Shown in pieces: positions 34,485-44,114 of a stretch of 64,000 nt of DNA. Position 1 is the stretch's first letter; each line of letters opens with the position of its first letter. The notes under the pieces are model-generated. The model made no database searches. It was not told the DNA's origin and was given only the letters and a program-made list of their open reading frames with translations. The translations under genes and the position numbers were made by a program. The DNA comes from Pseudomonas sp. BGr12 (GTDB lineage: Bacteria > Pseudomonadota > Gammaproteobacteria > Pseudomonadales > Pseudomonadaceae): assembly GCF_030272895.1 (NCBI RefSeq), contig NZ_JALRNF010000025.1, forward strand, positions 1 to 64,000, written 5' to 3'.

Positions 34485-35122
34485 TGCAGACAGTTGCCGT
34501 TATCGACTATGGCATGGGCAACCTGCACTCGGTGGCCAAGGCCCTGGAGCACGTTGGCGCCGGCAAGGTGCTGATCACCAGCGACGCCGCGGTGATCCGC
34601 GAGGCCGATCGGGTGGTGTTCCCGGGCGTAGGCGCGATCCGCGACTGCATGGCCGAGATTCGCCGCCTGGGCTTCGACAGCCTGGTGCGTGAAGTGAGCC
34701 AGGACCGCCCGTTCCTGGGGATCTGCGTCGGTATGCAGGCGCTGCTCGATCACAGCGAAGAGAACGACGGTGTCGACTGCATCGGCCTGTTCCCGGGCAA
34801 TGTGCGCTTCTTCGGCAAGGACCTGCATGAAGACGGCGAGCACCTGAAGGTGCCGCACATGGGCTGGAACGAAGTCAGCCAGACCATCGACCACCCGCTG
34901 TGGCACAACATCCCCGACCTTGCGCGTTTCTACTTCGTGCACAGCTACTACATCAATGCGGCCAAGGCCCTGCAGGTGGTGGGGCGTGGTCACTACGGCG
35001 TCGATTTCGCCGCCGCACTGGCCGAAGGCTCGCGTTTTGCCGTGCAGTTCCACCCGGAAAAGAGCCATACCCATGGCTTGCAGCTGCTGCAGAACTTCGC
35101 GGCCTGGGACGGACGCTGGTAA
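34484..35122 (+). CDS. hisH: Imidazole glycerol phosphate synthase subunit HisH
   Basis: The glutaminase subunit that feeds ammonia to HisF. The 212-residue class I amidotransferase shows the nucleophile loop [12 protein letters not shown] (Cys near residue 84), and the His-Glu pair in [14 protein letters not shown]. The start ATG lies in the hisB stop. It ends with TAATG into the next small gene. Confidence 0.96.
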   Translation: MQTVAVIDYGMGNLHSVAKALEHVGAGKVLITSDAAVIREADRVVFPGVGAIRDCMAEIRRLGFDSLVREVSQDRPFLGICVGMQALLDHSEENDGVDCIGLFPGNVRFFGKDLHEDGEHLKVPHMGWNEVSQTIDHPLWHNIPDLARFYFVHSYYINAAKALQVVGRGHYGVDFAAALAEGSRFAVQFHPEKSHTHGLQLLQNFAAWDGRW

Positions 35123-35382
35123 TGAGCAAGTCCAGGACCAAGGCACCGATCCTGACCCTCGCCCCCGAGCAGGAGCGCGAGGCGCTCGACACCCTCAAGC
35201 GCTTTCTCGAAACGCGCTTCGAGCTGCAACTGGGTTCGTTCGAGGTGGCCGAGGTCCTGGAGTTGTTCAGCAAGGAGATTGCTCCGCACTATTACAACAG
35301 GGCGATTTTCGACGTGCAGACGCACCTCAAGGAGAGGTTCGAGAGCATCGAAAGCGACTTGTGGGCGCTCGAGAAGAACTGA
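35122..35382 (+). CDS. DUF2164-family protein in the his cluster
   Basis: An 86-residue protein with the DUF2164 pattern: [52 protein letters not shown] and an acidic C-terminus ([13 protein letters not shown]). Its ATG overlaps the hisH stop (TAATG). No role in histidine synthesis is known to me. It lies 43 bases before hisA, so it is co-transcribed and translationally coupled with the pathway genes. Confidence 0.85.
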   Translation: MSKSRTKAPILTLAPEQEREALDTLKRFLETRFELQLGSFEVAEVLELFSKEIAPHYYNRAIFDVQTHLKERFESIESDLWALEKN

Positions 35383-35425
35383 CTTCCCGGGCATCGCTGT
35401 TTACCGAATTGAACAGGTTTTCCAG

Positions 35426-36163
35426 ATGCTGATTATCCCCGCTATCGATCTTAAAGACGGTGCCTGCGTACGTCTGCGCCAGGGCCGCATGGAAGATTCC
35501 ACGGTGTTTTCCGATGACCCGGTGAGCATGGCCGCCAAATGGGTCGAGGGCGGCTGCCGTCGTCTGCATCTGGTCGACCTCAACGGCGCCTTCGAAGGCC
35601 AGCCGGTCAACGGCGAGGTAGTGACCGCCATCGCCAAGCGCTACCCGAACCTGCCGATCCAGATCGGCGGCGGCATCCGTTCGCTGGAAACCATCGAACA
35701 CTACGTCAAGGCCGGCGTCAGCTACGTGATCATCGGCACCAAGGCGGTCAAGCAGCCGGAATTCGTCGCCGAGGCCTGCCGCGCGTTCCCGGGCAAGGTG
35801 ATCGTCGGCCTGGACGCCAAGGACGGCTTCGTCGCCACCGACGGCTGGGCTGAAGTCAGCTCGGTGCAGGTCATCGACCTGGCCAAGCGTTTCGAGGCCG
35901 ATGGCGTCTCGGCGATCGTCTACACCGACATCGCCAAGGACGGCATGATGCAGGGCTGCAACGTGCCGTTCACCAAGGCCCTGGCCGAAGCCACCAAGAT
36001 CCCGGTGATCGCCTCCGGCGGCATCCACAACCTGGGTGACATCAAGGCCCTGCTCGATGCCAAGGCACCGGGCATCATCGGCGCGATCACCGGCCGCGCC
36101 ATCTACGAAGGCACCCTGGATGTCGCCGAGGCGCAAGCCTTCTGCGACGCCTACAAAGGCTGA
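35426..36163 (+). CDS. hisA: ProFAR isomerase HisA
   Basis: Isomerises ProFAR to PRFAR in histidine synthesis. The 245-residue half-barrel repeat protein has the phosphate-binding loops IQIGGGIRS and [12 protein letters not shown] and catalytic Asp in IPAIDLKDG and VYTDIAKDG. The start at 35426 ([12 protein letters not shown]) is preceded by a weak GGTTTTCCAG. It is followed 10 bases later by hisF. Confidence 0.96.
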   Translation: MLIIPAIDLKDGACVRLRQGRMEDSTVFSDDPVSMAAKWVEGGCRRLHLVDLNGAFEGQPVNGEVVTAIAKRYPNLPIQIGGGIRSLETIEHYVKAGVSYVIIGTKAVKQPEFVAEACRAFPGKVIVGLDAKDGFVATDGWAEVSSVQVIDLAKRFEADGVSAIVYTDIAKDGMMQGCNVPFTKALAEATKIPVIASGGIHNLGDIKALLDAKAPGIIGAITGRAIYEGTLDVAEAQAFCDAYKG

Positions 36164-36173
36164 GGAGAACGCC

Positions 36174-36944
36174 ATGGCCCTGGCCAAACGCATCATCCCT
36201 TGCCTGGACGTGGATAACGGCCGGGTGGTCAAGGGCGTCAAGTTCGAGAACATCCGCGATGCCGGCGACCCGGTGGAAATCGCCCGGCGCTACGATGAAC
36301 AGGGCGCCGACGAGATCACCTTCCTCGACATTACCGCCAGCGTCGATGGTCGCGACACCACCCTGCACACCGTCGAGCGCATGGCCAGCCAGGTGTTCAT
36401 CCCGCTGACCGTGGGCGGTGGCGTGCGCACCGTGCAGGACATCCGCAACCTGCTCAACGCCGGTGCCGACAAGGTCTCGATCAACACCGCCGCGGTGTTC
36501 AACCCGGAGTTCGTCGGTGAAGCCGCCGCGCACTTCGGCTCCCAGTGCATCGTGGTTGCCATCGATGCCAAGAAGGTTTCCGCGCCGGGTGAACCTCCGC
36601 GCTGGGAAATCTTCACTCACGGCGGACGCAAGCCGACCGGCCTGGACGCGGTGGAGTGGGCGAAGAAGATGGAAGGCCTGGGGGCCGGTGAGATCCTGCT
36701 CACCAGCATGGACCAGGACGGCATGAAGAATGGTTTCGACCTGGGCGTGACCCGGGCCATCAGCGATGCCCTGGGTATTCCGGTGATCGCTTCCGGTGGT
36801 GTGGGCAACCTGCAGCACCTGGCCGACGGGATCCTCGAAGGCCATGCCAGCGCAGTGCTGGCGGCGAGCATCTTCCACTTCGGCGAGTACACCGTGCCGG
36901 AGGCCAAGGCCTACATGGCACAGCGCGGTATCGTCGTTCGTTGA
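36174..36944 (+). CDS. hisF: Imidazole glycerol phosphate synthase subunit HisF
   Basis: The cyclase subunit that joins ammonia from HisH to PRFAR. The 256-residue TIM barrel has [16 protein letters not shown] with catalytic Asp11, [11 protein letters not shown], and [16 protein letters not shown] with catalytic Asp. It is the last gene of the cluster here. hisI/hisE are not in the window. The ribosome-binding site is GAGGAGAA, and a REPIN follows immediately. Confidence 0.97.
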   Translation: MALAKRIIPCLDVDNGRVVKGVKFENIRDAGDPVEIARRYDEQGADEITFLDITASVDGRDTTLHTVERMASQVFIPLTVGGGVRTVQDIRNLLNAGADKVSINTAAVFNPEFVGEAAAHFGSQCIVVAIDAKKVSAPGEPPRWEIFTHGGRKPTGLDAVEWAKKMEGLGAGEILLTSMDQDGMKNGFDLGVTRAISDALGIPVIASGGVGNLQHLADGILEGHASAVLAASIFHFGEYTVPEAKAYMAQRGIVVR

Positions 36945-36952
36945 TGGTCCCT

Positions 36953-37012
36953 TGATCGCGGGGCAAGCCCGCTCCCACAGGTACTGTGGGAGCGGGCTTG
37001 CCCCGCGATGCA
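36953..37012. repeat. REPIN between hisF and cbcV
   Basis: Two REP cores face each other across CCCACAGGTACTGTGGG, forming an almost perfect palindrome between two convergent genes. Confidence 0.85.
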
Positions 37013-37016
37013 TCCG

Positions 37017-38195
37017 TCAGCCGTGGTTCTTGCCCAGCAGGGCGTGGTACAGCTCGCTGTCGCCCAGAATCCCCACCACTGAATTACCTTCCTGCAGCAC
37101 CAGCTTGTTACCGGTCTGGTAACGGATCTGCAGTGCCTCGCGCATGCCGATGCTGGCGCTGACCAGGGTCGGCCGGCGGCCCAGGTCTTCCACTGCCTCG
37201 CCGGGCGTCCAGTTCTGCAGATCGAGACCGTTGACGCCCTGGCGCGCACCCTTGATGGTGTTGCCTTCGGCCAGGTCCAGCCAGGAATCGCCACTCGGAT
37301 CGATGCACACCGAGCCATTGATGCGCTTGCACTGGTCCAGGGTGCGCATCAGGCTGCGGCCACACAGTACGTTGAGCGGGTTGGTGTGGGCGACGAAGGT
37401 ACGCACGTACTCGTCGGCCGGGTTGAGGACGATCTCTTCAGGCTTGCTGTACTGGATGATCTTGCCGTCCTTCATGATCGCGATCCGGCTGCCCAGTTTC
37501 AGCGCCTCGTCCAGGTCATGGCTGACGAACACGATGGTCTTGCTCAGCTTGCGTTGCAGTTCCAGCAGCTCGTCCTGCAGGCCCTGGCGAATCAGCGGGT
37601 CGAGGGCCGAGAAGGGTTCGTCCATCAGCAGGATGTCGGCGTCCATGGCCAGGGCGCGGGCCAGGCCGACGCGCTGCTGCATGCCGCCGGACAGTTCGTC
37701 GGGCTTCTTGTTGCGCCATTGGGTCAGGCCGACCAGTTCGAGCTTTTCATCGACCAGCTTGCGCCGTTCCTTTTCGGGGCGGCCCTGCATTTCCAGGCCG
37801 AAGCTGATGTTCTCGCGCACCGTGAGCCAAGGCATCAGGGCGAACTTCTGGAACACCATGGCGATGCGCTTGGTGCGCATCATCTTCAGCTCCGCCGGGG
37901 TGCAGTGGGCGATGTCGATGTGCGAGCCTTCATGCTCGACGAACAGCTTGCCGCGGCTGACGGTGTTGAGGCCGTTGATGCAGCGCAGCAGGCTGGACTT
38001 GCCCGAGCCGGACAGGCCCATCAGTACGCAGATCTCGCCTTTTTTGATATCCAGGTTGGCCTTTTCCACGCCCACCACCAACCCGGTTTTCTTCAGGATC
38101 TGCTCCCGCGAAAGGCCCTGGTCGAGCAGGCTGAGGGCCTCGCGCGGTCGGCTGGAGAAGATGACGTCTACATCTTCGAAGCGAATAATGCTCAT
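37017..38195 (-). CDS. cbcV: Quaternary-amine ABC transporter ATPase
   Basis: A 392-residue ProV-type ATPase with Walker A MGLSGSGKSS, Q-loop VFQKFALMPW, signature LSGGMQQR and Walker B ILLMDEPFSALDP. The C-terminal ~120 residues are a CBS-like regulatory part. With the permease and binding protein it imports choline, betaine and carnitine. From memory it matches cbcV next to sdaB and gbdR in P. aeruginosa. Its ATG overlaps the stop of the permease gene (ATGA, 38192-38195). Confidence 0.9.
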   Translation of the reverse strand: MSIIRFEDVDVIFSSRPREALSLLDQGLSREQILKKTGLVVGVEKANLDIKKGEICVLMGLSGSGKSSLLRCINGLNTVSRGKLFVEHEGSHIDIAHCTPAELKMMRTKRIAMVFQKFALMPWLTVRENISFGLEMQGRPEKERRKLVDEKLELVGLTQWRNKKPDELSGGMQQRVGLARALAMDADILLMDEPFSALDPLIRQGLQDELLELQRKLSKTIVFVSHDLDEALKLGSRIAIMKDGKIIQYSKPEEIVLNPADEYVRTFVAHTNPLNVLCGRSLMRTLDQCKRINGSVCIDPSGDSWLDLAEGNTIKGARQGVNGLDLQNWTPGEAVEDLGRRPTLVSASIGMREALQIRYQTGNKLVLQEGNSVVGILGDSELYHALLGKNHG

Positions 38196-39037
38196 GCTTC
38201 ACCCCTTGCTGGTACGTCGGGTTGTTTGCAGATACGGTCGAGCATGATCGCCAGCAGGACGATCGCCAGGCCCGCTTCGAAGCCCAGGGCGATATCGGCA
38301 GTGTTCAGTGCGTTGACCACAGGTTTGCCCAGGCCATCGGCACCCACCAGGGCGGCGATCACCACCATCGACAGCGACAGCATGATGCACTGGGTGACGC
38401 CGGCGGCGATGCTCGGCATGGCATGGGGCAGTTCGATGCGTGAGAGCAGCTGGCGACGGGAGCAGCCGAAGGCCTTGCCGGCATCGAGCAGCTCTTGTGG
38501 TACGTCGCAGATGCCCAGGTAAGTCAGGCGGATCGGTGCGGCGATGGCGAACACCACCGTCGAGATCAGCCCCGGTACCACACCCAGGCCGAACAGGGTC
38601 AGGGTCGGGATCAGGTACACGAAGGTCGGGACCGTCTGCATCAGGTCGAGGACCGGGCGCATGGCGGTGTAGAACATCGGTTTGTGCGCGGCGAGAATGC
38701 CCAGCGGCACGCCGATGGCCACGCAGACCAGGGTGGCGAACAGCACCTGGGCCAGGGTCTCCATGGTCTCCTGCCAGTAACCGAGGTTGAGGATCAGCAG
38801 GAAGGACAGTGCGCAGAAAGCGGTCAGCGCCCATTTACGCTGGATCAGGTGCGCGATCACCGCAACCAGGCCGATCAGGACGAAGGGATTGAACCAGGTC
38901 AGTGCCCCGGTCACACCATGAATCATGAATTCCAGTGCTTCGGCGAAAGCGTCGAAGTAGTTGGCGCCGTGTTGGGTCAACCATTCGACGAAGCCGGCGA
39001 TGTACTGGCCCAGTGGTATTTTTTCATCGATCAACAT
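38192..39037 (-). CDS. cbcW: Quaternary-amine ABC transporter permease
   Basis: A 281-residue ProW-type inner-membrane permease with about six helices and the loop DVPQELLDAGKAFGCSRRQLLSRIELPHAMPSI that contacts CbcV. It starts MLIDEKIPLGQYIAGFVEWL. It lies between cbcX (70 bases upstream) and cbcV (ATGA overlap). Confidence 0.9.
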   Translation of the reverse strand: MLIDEKIPLGQYIAGFVEWLTQHGANYFDAFAEALEFMIHGVTGALTWFNPFVLIGLVAVIAHLIQRKWALTAFCALSFLLILNLGYWQETMETLAQVLFATLVCVAIGVPLGILAAHKPMFYTAMRPVLDLMQTVPTFVYLIPTLTLFGLGVVPGLISTVVFAIAAPIRLTYLGICDVPQELLDAGKAFGCSRRQLLSRIELPHAMPSIAAGVTQCIMLSLSMVVIAALVGADGLGKPVVNALNTADIALGFEAGLAIVLLAIMLDRICKQPDVPARGEA

Positions 39038-39106
39038 GATAGCGAGCGTCCACCTGCAAAAGTTTGAAGTCACACCTGCGGCGGGCATGCCCGCCGCAGG
39101 CAGTGC

Positions 39107-40054
39107 TTACTGCGTGAGTTTGGCCTTGGCCGCCTCCAGGCCCGGCTTGCCGTCAACGGTGGTGACCCCGGCCAGCCAGGTGTCGAGCACCTGCGGGTTC
39201 TTTTTCAGCCAGGCCTTGGCTGCGGCGTCGGGTTTCATCTTGTCGTCCAGGACGTTGCCCATCAGGCTGCTTTCCATGTCGAGGGTGAAGGACAGGTTTT
39301 TCAGCAGCTGCCCGACGTTGCTGCATTCCTGTACATAGCCCTTGCGGGTATTGGTCAGTACCGTGGCCTTGCCGTATTCGGGGCCGAAGAACTCATCGCC
39401 GCCGTCCAGGTACTTCATCTTGAAGCGAGTGTTCATCGGGTGCGGTTCCCAGCCCAGGAACACCACGTCGGTGCCGCGGCGCTCGGCGCGATCAACCTGC
39501 GAGAGCATGCCTGCCTCGCTGGATTCGACCACCTTGAAGCCGGCGTCCTTGAGACCAAAGGCGTTCTTGTCGATCATGCTCTGGATAGTGCGGTTGCCGT
39601 CGTTGCCGGGCTCGATGCCGTAGATCTTGCCGTCCAGTTCCTTCTTGAATTTCGGAATGTCGGCGAAGGTCTTCAGGCCCTTGTCATACAGCGCCTGGGG
39701 CACGGCCAGGGTGTACTTGGCGTTTTCCAGGTTGGCCCGCACGGTTTCCACCGTGCCGGCGTCGCGGTACTGCTTGATGTCGTTTTCCATGGTCGGCATC
39801 CAGTTGCCGAGGAACACGTCCATGTTCTTGCCGTCGGCCAGCGACTTGTAGGTCACCGGCACCGAAATCATGGTGGTCTTGGTCTTGTAACCCAGTGATT
39901 GCAACACGACGCTGGTGACCGCGGTGGTCACGGTGATGTCGGTCCAGCCGACATCGGAGAAGTTGACGGTGTGACACTGCTCGGGCTCTGCGGCCTGTGC
40001 CAGCACCGGCAGGCTCAGCAGCGCGGTCAGCAATAGCGAGGGTGAACCTTTCAT
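39107..40054 (-). CDS. cbcX: Choline/betaine-binding protein of the Cbc transporter
   Basis: A 315-residue periplasmic ligand-binding protein of the OpuAC group. The signal peptide ends ...VLAQAA (about residue 21), and the mature part begins EPEQCHTVNFSDVGWTDI. The W/Y residues for the cationic ligand (for example GWTD, LGNWMPT, GWEPHPMN) form the aromatic cage. The start at 40054 (MKGSPSLLL) is chosen over one 12 codons earlier without a signal sequence. GbdR control is likely: two near-identical 11-bp repeats lie in its upstream region. Confidence 0.88.
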   Translation of the reverse strand: MKGSPSLLLTALLSLPVLAQAAEPEQCHTVNFSDVGWTDITVTTAVTSVVLQSLGYKTKTTMISVPVTYKSLADGKNMDVFLGNWMPTMENDIKQYRDAGTVETVRANLENAKYTLAVPQALYDKGLKTFADIPKFKKELDGKIYGIEPGNDGNRTIQSMIDKNAFGLKDAGFKVVESSEAGMLSQVDRAERRGTDVVFLGWEPHPMNTRFKMKYLDGGDEFFGPEYGKATVLTNTRKGYVQECSNVGQLLKNLSFTLDMESSLMGNVLDDKMKPDAAAKAWLKKNPQVLDTWLAGVTTVDGKPGLEAAKAKLTQ

Positions 40055-40503
40055 GCGATGGACTCCTGATGGTTTTCTCGGATGTCCCACGGGACCGCCG
40101 TGCTTTTTGGTTTGCAGCGGTCGGGCCAGGCTATCGGGCGATAGCGGGACGGGTGCCGTGCAATCGAGTCGATAACGATCATCTAACAGCGAAAATCAAA
40201 CGCCTACAGGGTGCGTCGTATCCAGTACAGAGAGGGTCGCATCCAGTGTCGAGGAGGTCGTTTACAGATTTATCCGGTCCCGTAAACGCGGTTTCGGTAC
40301 CTCTGCACCGCAAAAAAACGGCGCAAGAATGTGACTGACAGCTGGCGGCGTTGCTGGGCAAGAACGCGTCGGTTGCAGACGTCAGAAGCCTGCTCAAAAG
40401 CCTGATGATGCGCGAAATCGGCGGATTGCCGCCCTTTAAGCGTAGCAGTTGCACCGCCCTTGGCTCGGGCCCCGGGTGGCTGCTCTATCAGGAGGTAGGT
40501 GGC
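40055..40503. other. Divergent control region cbcX/sdaB
   Basis: About 450 bases between the divergent cbcX and sdaB genes. It holds a 21-bp-period tandem repeat (separate feature, 40216-40268) and should hold both promoters. Nothing else of note is seen. Confidence 0.6.
40216..40268. promoter_or_regulatory. 21-bp-period direct repeats, candidate GbdR operator
   Basis: TCGTATCCAGT at 40216 and TCGCATCCAGT at 40237 differ in one base. A weaker TCGTTTACAGA follows at 40258. The start-to-start spacing is exactly 21 bp each time, two DNA turns. It fits an AraC-type activator. GbdR, encoded 2 kb away, is the natural candidate. Confidence 0.6.
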
Positions 40504-41880
40504 ATGGCCATCAGTGTGTTCGACCTGTTCAAGATCGGTGTCGGTCCATCCAGTTCCCACACCGTCGGGCCCATGCGCGCCGCGGCGCTGTTCGTCCAGG
40601 GGCTGCGCGAGCGCGGCGAACTGGAGCAGGTGCGGCGTGTCGAAGTGCGGCTGTACGGCTCGTTGTCGGCCACCGGCATTGGCCATGGCAGCGACAATGC
40701 GGTGATCATGGGCCTGATGGGCGAATGGCCGGATGCGATCGACCCGTCGCAGATCGGCCCGCGCATCGCCGCATTGCGCGAAACAGACACCTTGCTGCTC
40801 GACAGCCGGCTGGAAGTCGGTTTCGTCTGGGCGCGCGACATGCTGCTGCTGGACGAGAACCTTCCTTATCACCCCAACGCCATGACCCTGATCGCCGAAG
40901 GCGCTTCGGGCGAGTTGCACCGCGATACCTATTACTCGGTCGGTGGCGGCTTTGTGGTCGACGCCGCCCAGGCCGCCAGCGGTGTGCTGGACGCCGACAA
41001 CACCGTGTTGCCCTACGATTTCAACAGCGCCGTGGAACTGCTGGAACTGTGCGAGCAAAACGACCTGCGCGTGTCGCAATTGATGCTGGAAAACGAGAAG
41101 GTCTGGCGCAGCGAAGCGGAGATTCGCGCCGGCTTGCTCAAGCTCTGGCATGCCATGCAGGACTGCGTCGAGAACGGCCTGAAATACGAAGGCACGTTGC
41201 CGGGCGGGCTGAATGTGAAGCGCCGTGCGGCCAAGCTGCATCGCAGCCTGCAGGAGCTGAACAAGCCCAATGTGATCGGCTCGACCTTGAGCGCCATGGA
41301 GTGGGTCAACCTCTACGCCCTGGCGGTCAACGAAGAGAATGCGGCCGGCGGGCGCATGGTCACGGCACCGACCAATGGCGCGGCCGGCATCATCCCGGCG
41401 GTGCTGCACTACTACATGCGTTTCAGTGACGAAGTCAGCGAGGCGAACGTGGTCGACTTCTTCCTGGGAGCTGCGGCAGTGGGCATCCTGTGCAAGAAGA
41501 ACGCGTCAATCTCGGGCGCCGAGGTCGGTTGCCAGGGCGAGGTCGGTTCGGCCTGCGCCATGGCTGCTGCCGGTCTTGCCGAAGTGCTCGGGGCAACGCC
41601 GGCACAATTGGAAAACGCCGCCGAGATCGGCCTGGAACACAACCTGGGGCTGACCTGCGACCCGGTGGGCGGGCTGGTCCAGGTGCCGTGCATCGAACGC
41701 AACGCCATTGCGGCGGTGAAGGCGATCAACGCGGCGCAAATGGCCCTGCGCGGCGACGGCGAGCACTTCATCTCACTCGACCGGGTGATCCGCACCATGC
41801 GCGATACCGGCGCCGACATGCACGACAAGTACAAGGAAACCTCGCGTGGTGGCCTGGCGGTCAGCGCCATCGAATGTTGA
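40504..41880 (+). CDS. sdaB: L-serine dehydratase (Fe-S type)
   Basis: Deaminates L-serine to pyruvate with a [4Fe-4S] cluster. The 458-residue single-chain form starts with [20 protein letters not shown], the substrate-site signature, and has [19 protein letters not shown] and [19 protein letters not shown], which supply the cluster cysteines. The start is preceded by AGGAGG. Its place next to cbcX and gbdR links it to betaine catabolism, where glycine and one-carbon units yield serine. A hairpin (CGCTGCGCC...GGCGCAGCG, about 41928-41952) follows without a U-run. Confidence 0.93.
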   Translation: MAISVFDLFKIGVGPSSSHTVGPMRAAALFVQGLRERGELEQVRRVEVRLYGSLSATGIGHGSDNAVIMGLMGEWPDAIDPSQIGPRIAALRETDTLLLDSRLEVGFVWARDMLLLDENLPYHPNAMTLIAEGASGELHRDTYYSVGGGFVVDAAQAASGVLDADNTVLPYDFNSAVELLELCEQNDLRVSQLMLENEKVWRSEAEIRAGLLKLWHAMQDCVENGLKYEGTLPGGLNVKRRAAKLHRSLQELNKPNVIGSTLSAMEWVNLYALAVNEENAAGGRMVTAPTNGAAGIIPAVLHYYMRFSDEVSEANVVDFFLGAAAVGILCKKNASISGAEVGCQGEVGSACAMAAAGLAEVLGATPAQLENAAEIGLEHNLGLTCDPVGGLVQVPCIERNAIAAVKAINAAQMALRGDGEHFISLDRVIRTMRDTGADMHDKYKETSRGGLAVSAIEC

Positions 41881-42289
41881 TGCTTTGTAGGTCCTGCGCC
41901 TTTTTTGCCCACAGTCGCTCGCTGCGCCGCCTTTTGGCGCAGCGCAGCTAAACATCCCGTTCAAGCAGCTGTTACCCGGGCCACTGGCGCCTTGGGTGAC
42001 ATCTGTGTATGTCGTTTCTGAGCATCCTTCCCACAAGTGCTACCGAATTGCTCACGTTTCCTACAGAGCGGCGCTAGCCCGTACCTTTGCGTTTATAAAT
42101 CTGCCTCGCAGCAGCGGCCATATAGACGCTGCGCGACGTCGTTTTTGGTTTTTATTGGACGGTCATTCAATTTACGGCATGGCATTTGCGTTGTGATTTG
42201 GCAAAGCCCCTGCATTCGAATCGGGGCCGTGACAAAAAAAGCCCGTGCCTGCCTGAGGCGCACCCTGCATTGTGTGAGGAGATACCGCG
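41881..42289. other. Intergenic region upstream of gbdR
   Basis: About 410 bases. After the GC hairpin near 41928-41952 there is an AT-richer stretch that should hold the gbdR promoter. A short GCCCC...GGGGC hairpin lies about 65 bases before gbdR. No operator repeat of the 21-bp type is seen. Confidence 0.4.
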
Positions 42290-43393
42290 ATGACGTCGTA
42301 CAACTCCGGGACCCCAACCCAGAACCGCGCACCTCAATCCATCGGCTTCCTGCTGCTGGATAACTTCACCCTCATCTCCCTGGCGTCGGCGGTCGAGCCG
42401 CTGCGCATGGCCAACCAGCTGTCCGGCCGTGAACTGTATCGCTGGAGCACCTTGAGCGTGGATGGCGGCCAGGTGTGGGCCAGCGACGGCTTGCAGATCA
42501 CCCCCGATGCGGCCATGCACAAGGCGCCGCCCATGGACACCGTGATTGTCTGCGGCGGTGTCGGTATCCAGCGCACGGTCACCCGCGAGCATGTCACCTG
42601 GCTGCAGAGCCAGGCCCGCCAGTCGCGCCGCCTGGGTGCAGTGTGCACCGGCAGTTGGGCGCTGGCCTGCGCCGGCCTGCTCGACGGTTTCGATTGCAGC
42701 GTGCACTGGGAATGCCTGGCGGCGATGCAGGAAGCCTTCCCGCGGGTGAGCATGAGCACCCGCCTGTTCACCCTTGACCGCAACCGCTTCACCAGCTCCG
42801 GTGGCACTGCGCCGCTGGACATGATGCTGCACCTGATCAGCCGCGATCACGGCCGTGAACTGTCGGCAGCGATCTCCGAAATGTTCGTCTACGAGCGCAT
42901 CCGTAACGAGCAAGATCACCAGCGCGTGCCGCTCAAGCACATGCTCGGCACCAACCAGCCGAAACTGCAGGAAATCGTCGCGCTGATGGAGGCCAACCTG
43001 GAAGAGCCGATCGACCTGGACGAACTGGCCGTGTATGTCTCGGTGTCGCGTCGCCAGCTCGAACGCCTGTTCCAGAAATACCTGCACTGCTCGCCGTCGC
43101 GCTACTACCTGAAACTGCGCCTGATCCGTGCCCGGCAACTGCTCAAGCAGACGCCGATGTCGATCATCGAAGTGGCTTCGGTGTGCGGCTTTGTCTCTAC
43201 GCCGCACTTCTCCAAGTGCTACCGGGAGTACTTCGGTATTCCACCGCGTGACGAGCGCGTCGGTTCCAACACCGCACAACAGGTGGCAATGATGCCGATT
43301 CCGCAGGCGCTGGTGCTGTCGCCGCTGGCCGGGCCGATGTCGGCGCTGAGCCAGGCGCGCAATGAGTCGACCTTTGCCAGTGTGAGGCTGTAG
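42290..43393 (+). CDS. gbdR: GbdR-type regulator of betaine catabolism
   Basis: A 367-residue transcription activator with an N-terminal DJ-1/PfpI (class I amidotransferase-like) domain (about residues 17-190, IGFLLLDNFTLISLASAVEP) and a C-terminal AraC-type pair of helix-turn-helix motifs (about 220-320; IDLDELAVYVSVSRRQLERL and MSIIEVASVCGFVSTPHFSK). In Pseudomonas, GbdR responds to glycine betaine and dimethylglycine and turns on gbcAB, dgcAB, cbcXWV and sdaB. It has a strong GTGAGGAGA ribosome-binding site. It follows sdaB in the same direction. Confidence 0.93.
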   Translation: MTSYNSGTPTQNRAPQSIGFLLLDNFTLISLASAVEPLRMANQLSGRELYRWSTLSVDGGQVWASDGLQITPDAAMHKAPPMDTVIVCGGVGIQRTVTREHVTWLQSQARQSRRLGAVCTGSWALACAGLLDGFDCSVHWECLAAMQEAFPRVSMSTRLFTLDRNRFTSSGGTAPLDMMLHLISRDHGRELSAAISEMFVYERIRNEQDHQRVPLKHMLGTNQPKLQEIVALMEANLEEPIDLDELAVYVSVSRRQLERLFQKYLHCSPSRYYLKLRLIRARQLLKQTPMSIIEVASVCGFVSTPHFSKCYREYFGIPPRDERVGSNTAQQVAMMPIPQALVLSPLAGPMSALSQARNESTFASVRL

Positions 43394-43410
43394 CCGAAGG
43401 CCCTTTGGGC

Positions 43411-43527
43411 CTTATCGCAGGCTTCGCCAGCTCCCACAGATAACCGCTGTGGGAGCTGAAAGAACTGAGCTGATCCAACTTTTGGGGTACAGATCAAACT
43501 GTGGGAGCTGGCGAAGCCTGCGATGGG
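43411..43527. repeat. Type-B REP pair
   Basis: TTATCGCAGGCTTCGCCAGCTCCC and TGTGGGAGCTGGCGAAGCCTGCG face each other around a partial third arm. It fills the gap between gbdR and a convergent small gene. Confidence 0.8.
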
Positions 43528-43528
43528 G

Positions 43529-43789
43529 TCACCCGCGATTACTGTTGAACTGCGCCAACGCCGGCAACAGCTGCTTCTCGATCGCCTGGCGCACGGCCGG
43601 CAGGATGGTCGCGTTGCCGGTGTACATCTGCTCGACCATACCCTTAAGGGCCTTGGCCCGCGGTTCGCTCAGGCCGCGCACCGCGTATTCACAGGCCTGT
43701 TCGGCGCTGGCATCGGCCGGCATCTCGAAACCCAGGGCGCGCAATTGGCCCAGCAGGTCGTCCTGATCAATCAAATCCGCATGCATCAT
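43529..43789 (-). CDS. Hypothetical small protein
   Basis: An 86-residue acidic, helical protein (MMHADLIDQDDLLGQLRALG, then EMPADASAEQACEYAVRGLSEPRAKALKGMVEQMYTGNATI). I recognise no family. It is conserved at this place between gbdR and the cdh genes, from memory, in related genomes. Two starting Met codons are adjacent (43789 and 43786). It may have its own promoter. Confidence 0.7.
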   Translation of the reverse strand: MMHADLIDQDDLLGQLRALGFEMPADASAEQACEYAVRGLSEPRAKALKGMVEQMYTGNATILPAVRQAIEKQLLPALAQFNSNRG

Positions 43790-43998
43790 GGTGGTTGTCC
43801 TTGTTAGCAGGTGTGATCGCCATCGATTCTGTGGGCGCCCGGGCACTGCGGCAAGGACAGAATGTCGCAATGGCTGCATTACCTATGAACAGGTCGTTTT
43901 CGGGCAAATCGGGGCGGGGCAGAGGCGGCACACTGAGGCCATGCACAGTCACAGGAAGGTTTGGTCACCCTCCGCACAGCGCATGTGAATGCTCGCTC

Positions 43999-44040
43999 TT
44001 GGCCCCGGTTGCGTCACGGCTCCGGGGCCATTTTTTGTTT
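43999..44040 (+). terminator. Orphan terminator
   Basis: GGCCCCGG (44001-44008) and CCGGGGCC (44022-44029) form a perfect stem followed by ATTTTTTGTTT. No coding sequence on this strand ends before it. The transcript it stops must begin within about 200 bases upstream, which suggests a small RNA. Confidence 0.75.
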
Positions 44041-44057
44041 GGTGATCGGGGGTGTAG

Positions 44058-44110
44058 CAATCGCGGGACAAGCCCGCTCCTACGGTGGGAGCGGGCTTGC
44101 CCCGCGATAA
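44058..44110. repeat. REPIN
   Basis: Two REP cores face each other (CAAGCCCGCTCCTACGGTGG...). The left copy has GACAAG in place of GGCAAG. Confidence 0.8.
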
Positions 44111-44114
44111 GGCC

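Noticed and set aside
41928..41952. GC hairpin after sdaB as an intrinsic terminator
   Set aside because: The stem is strong but lacks a following T-run, so I did not call it a terminator.
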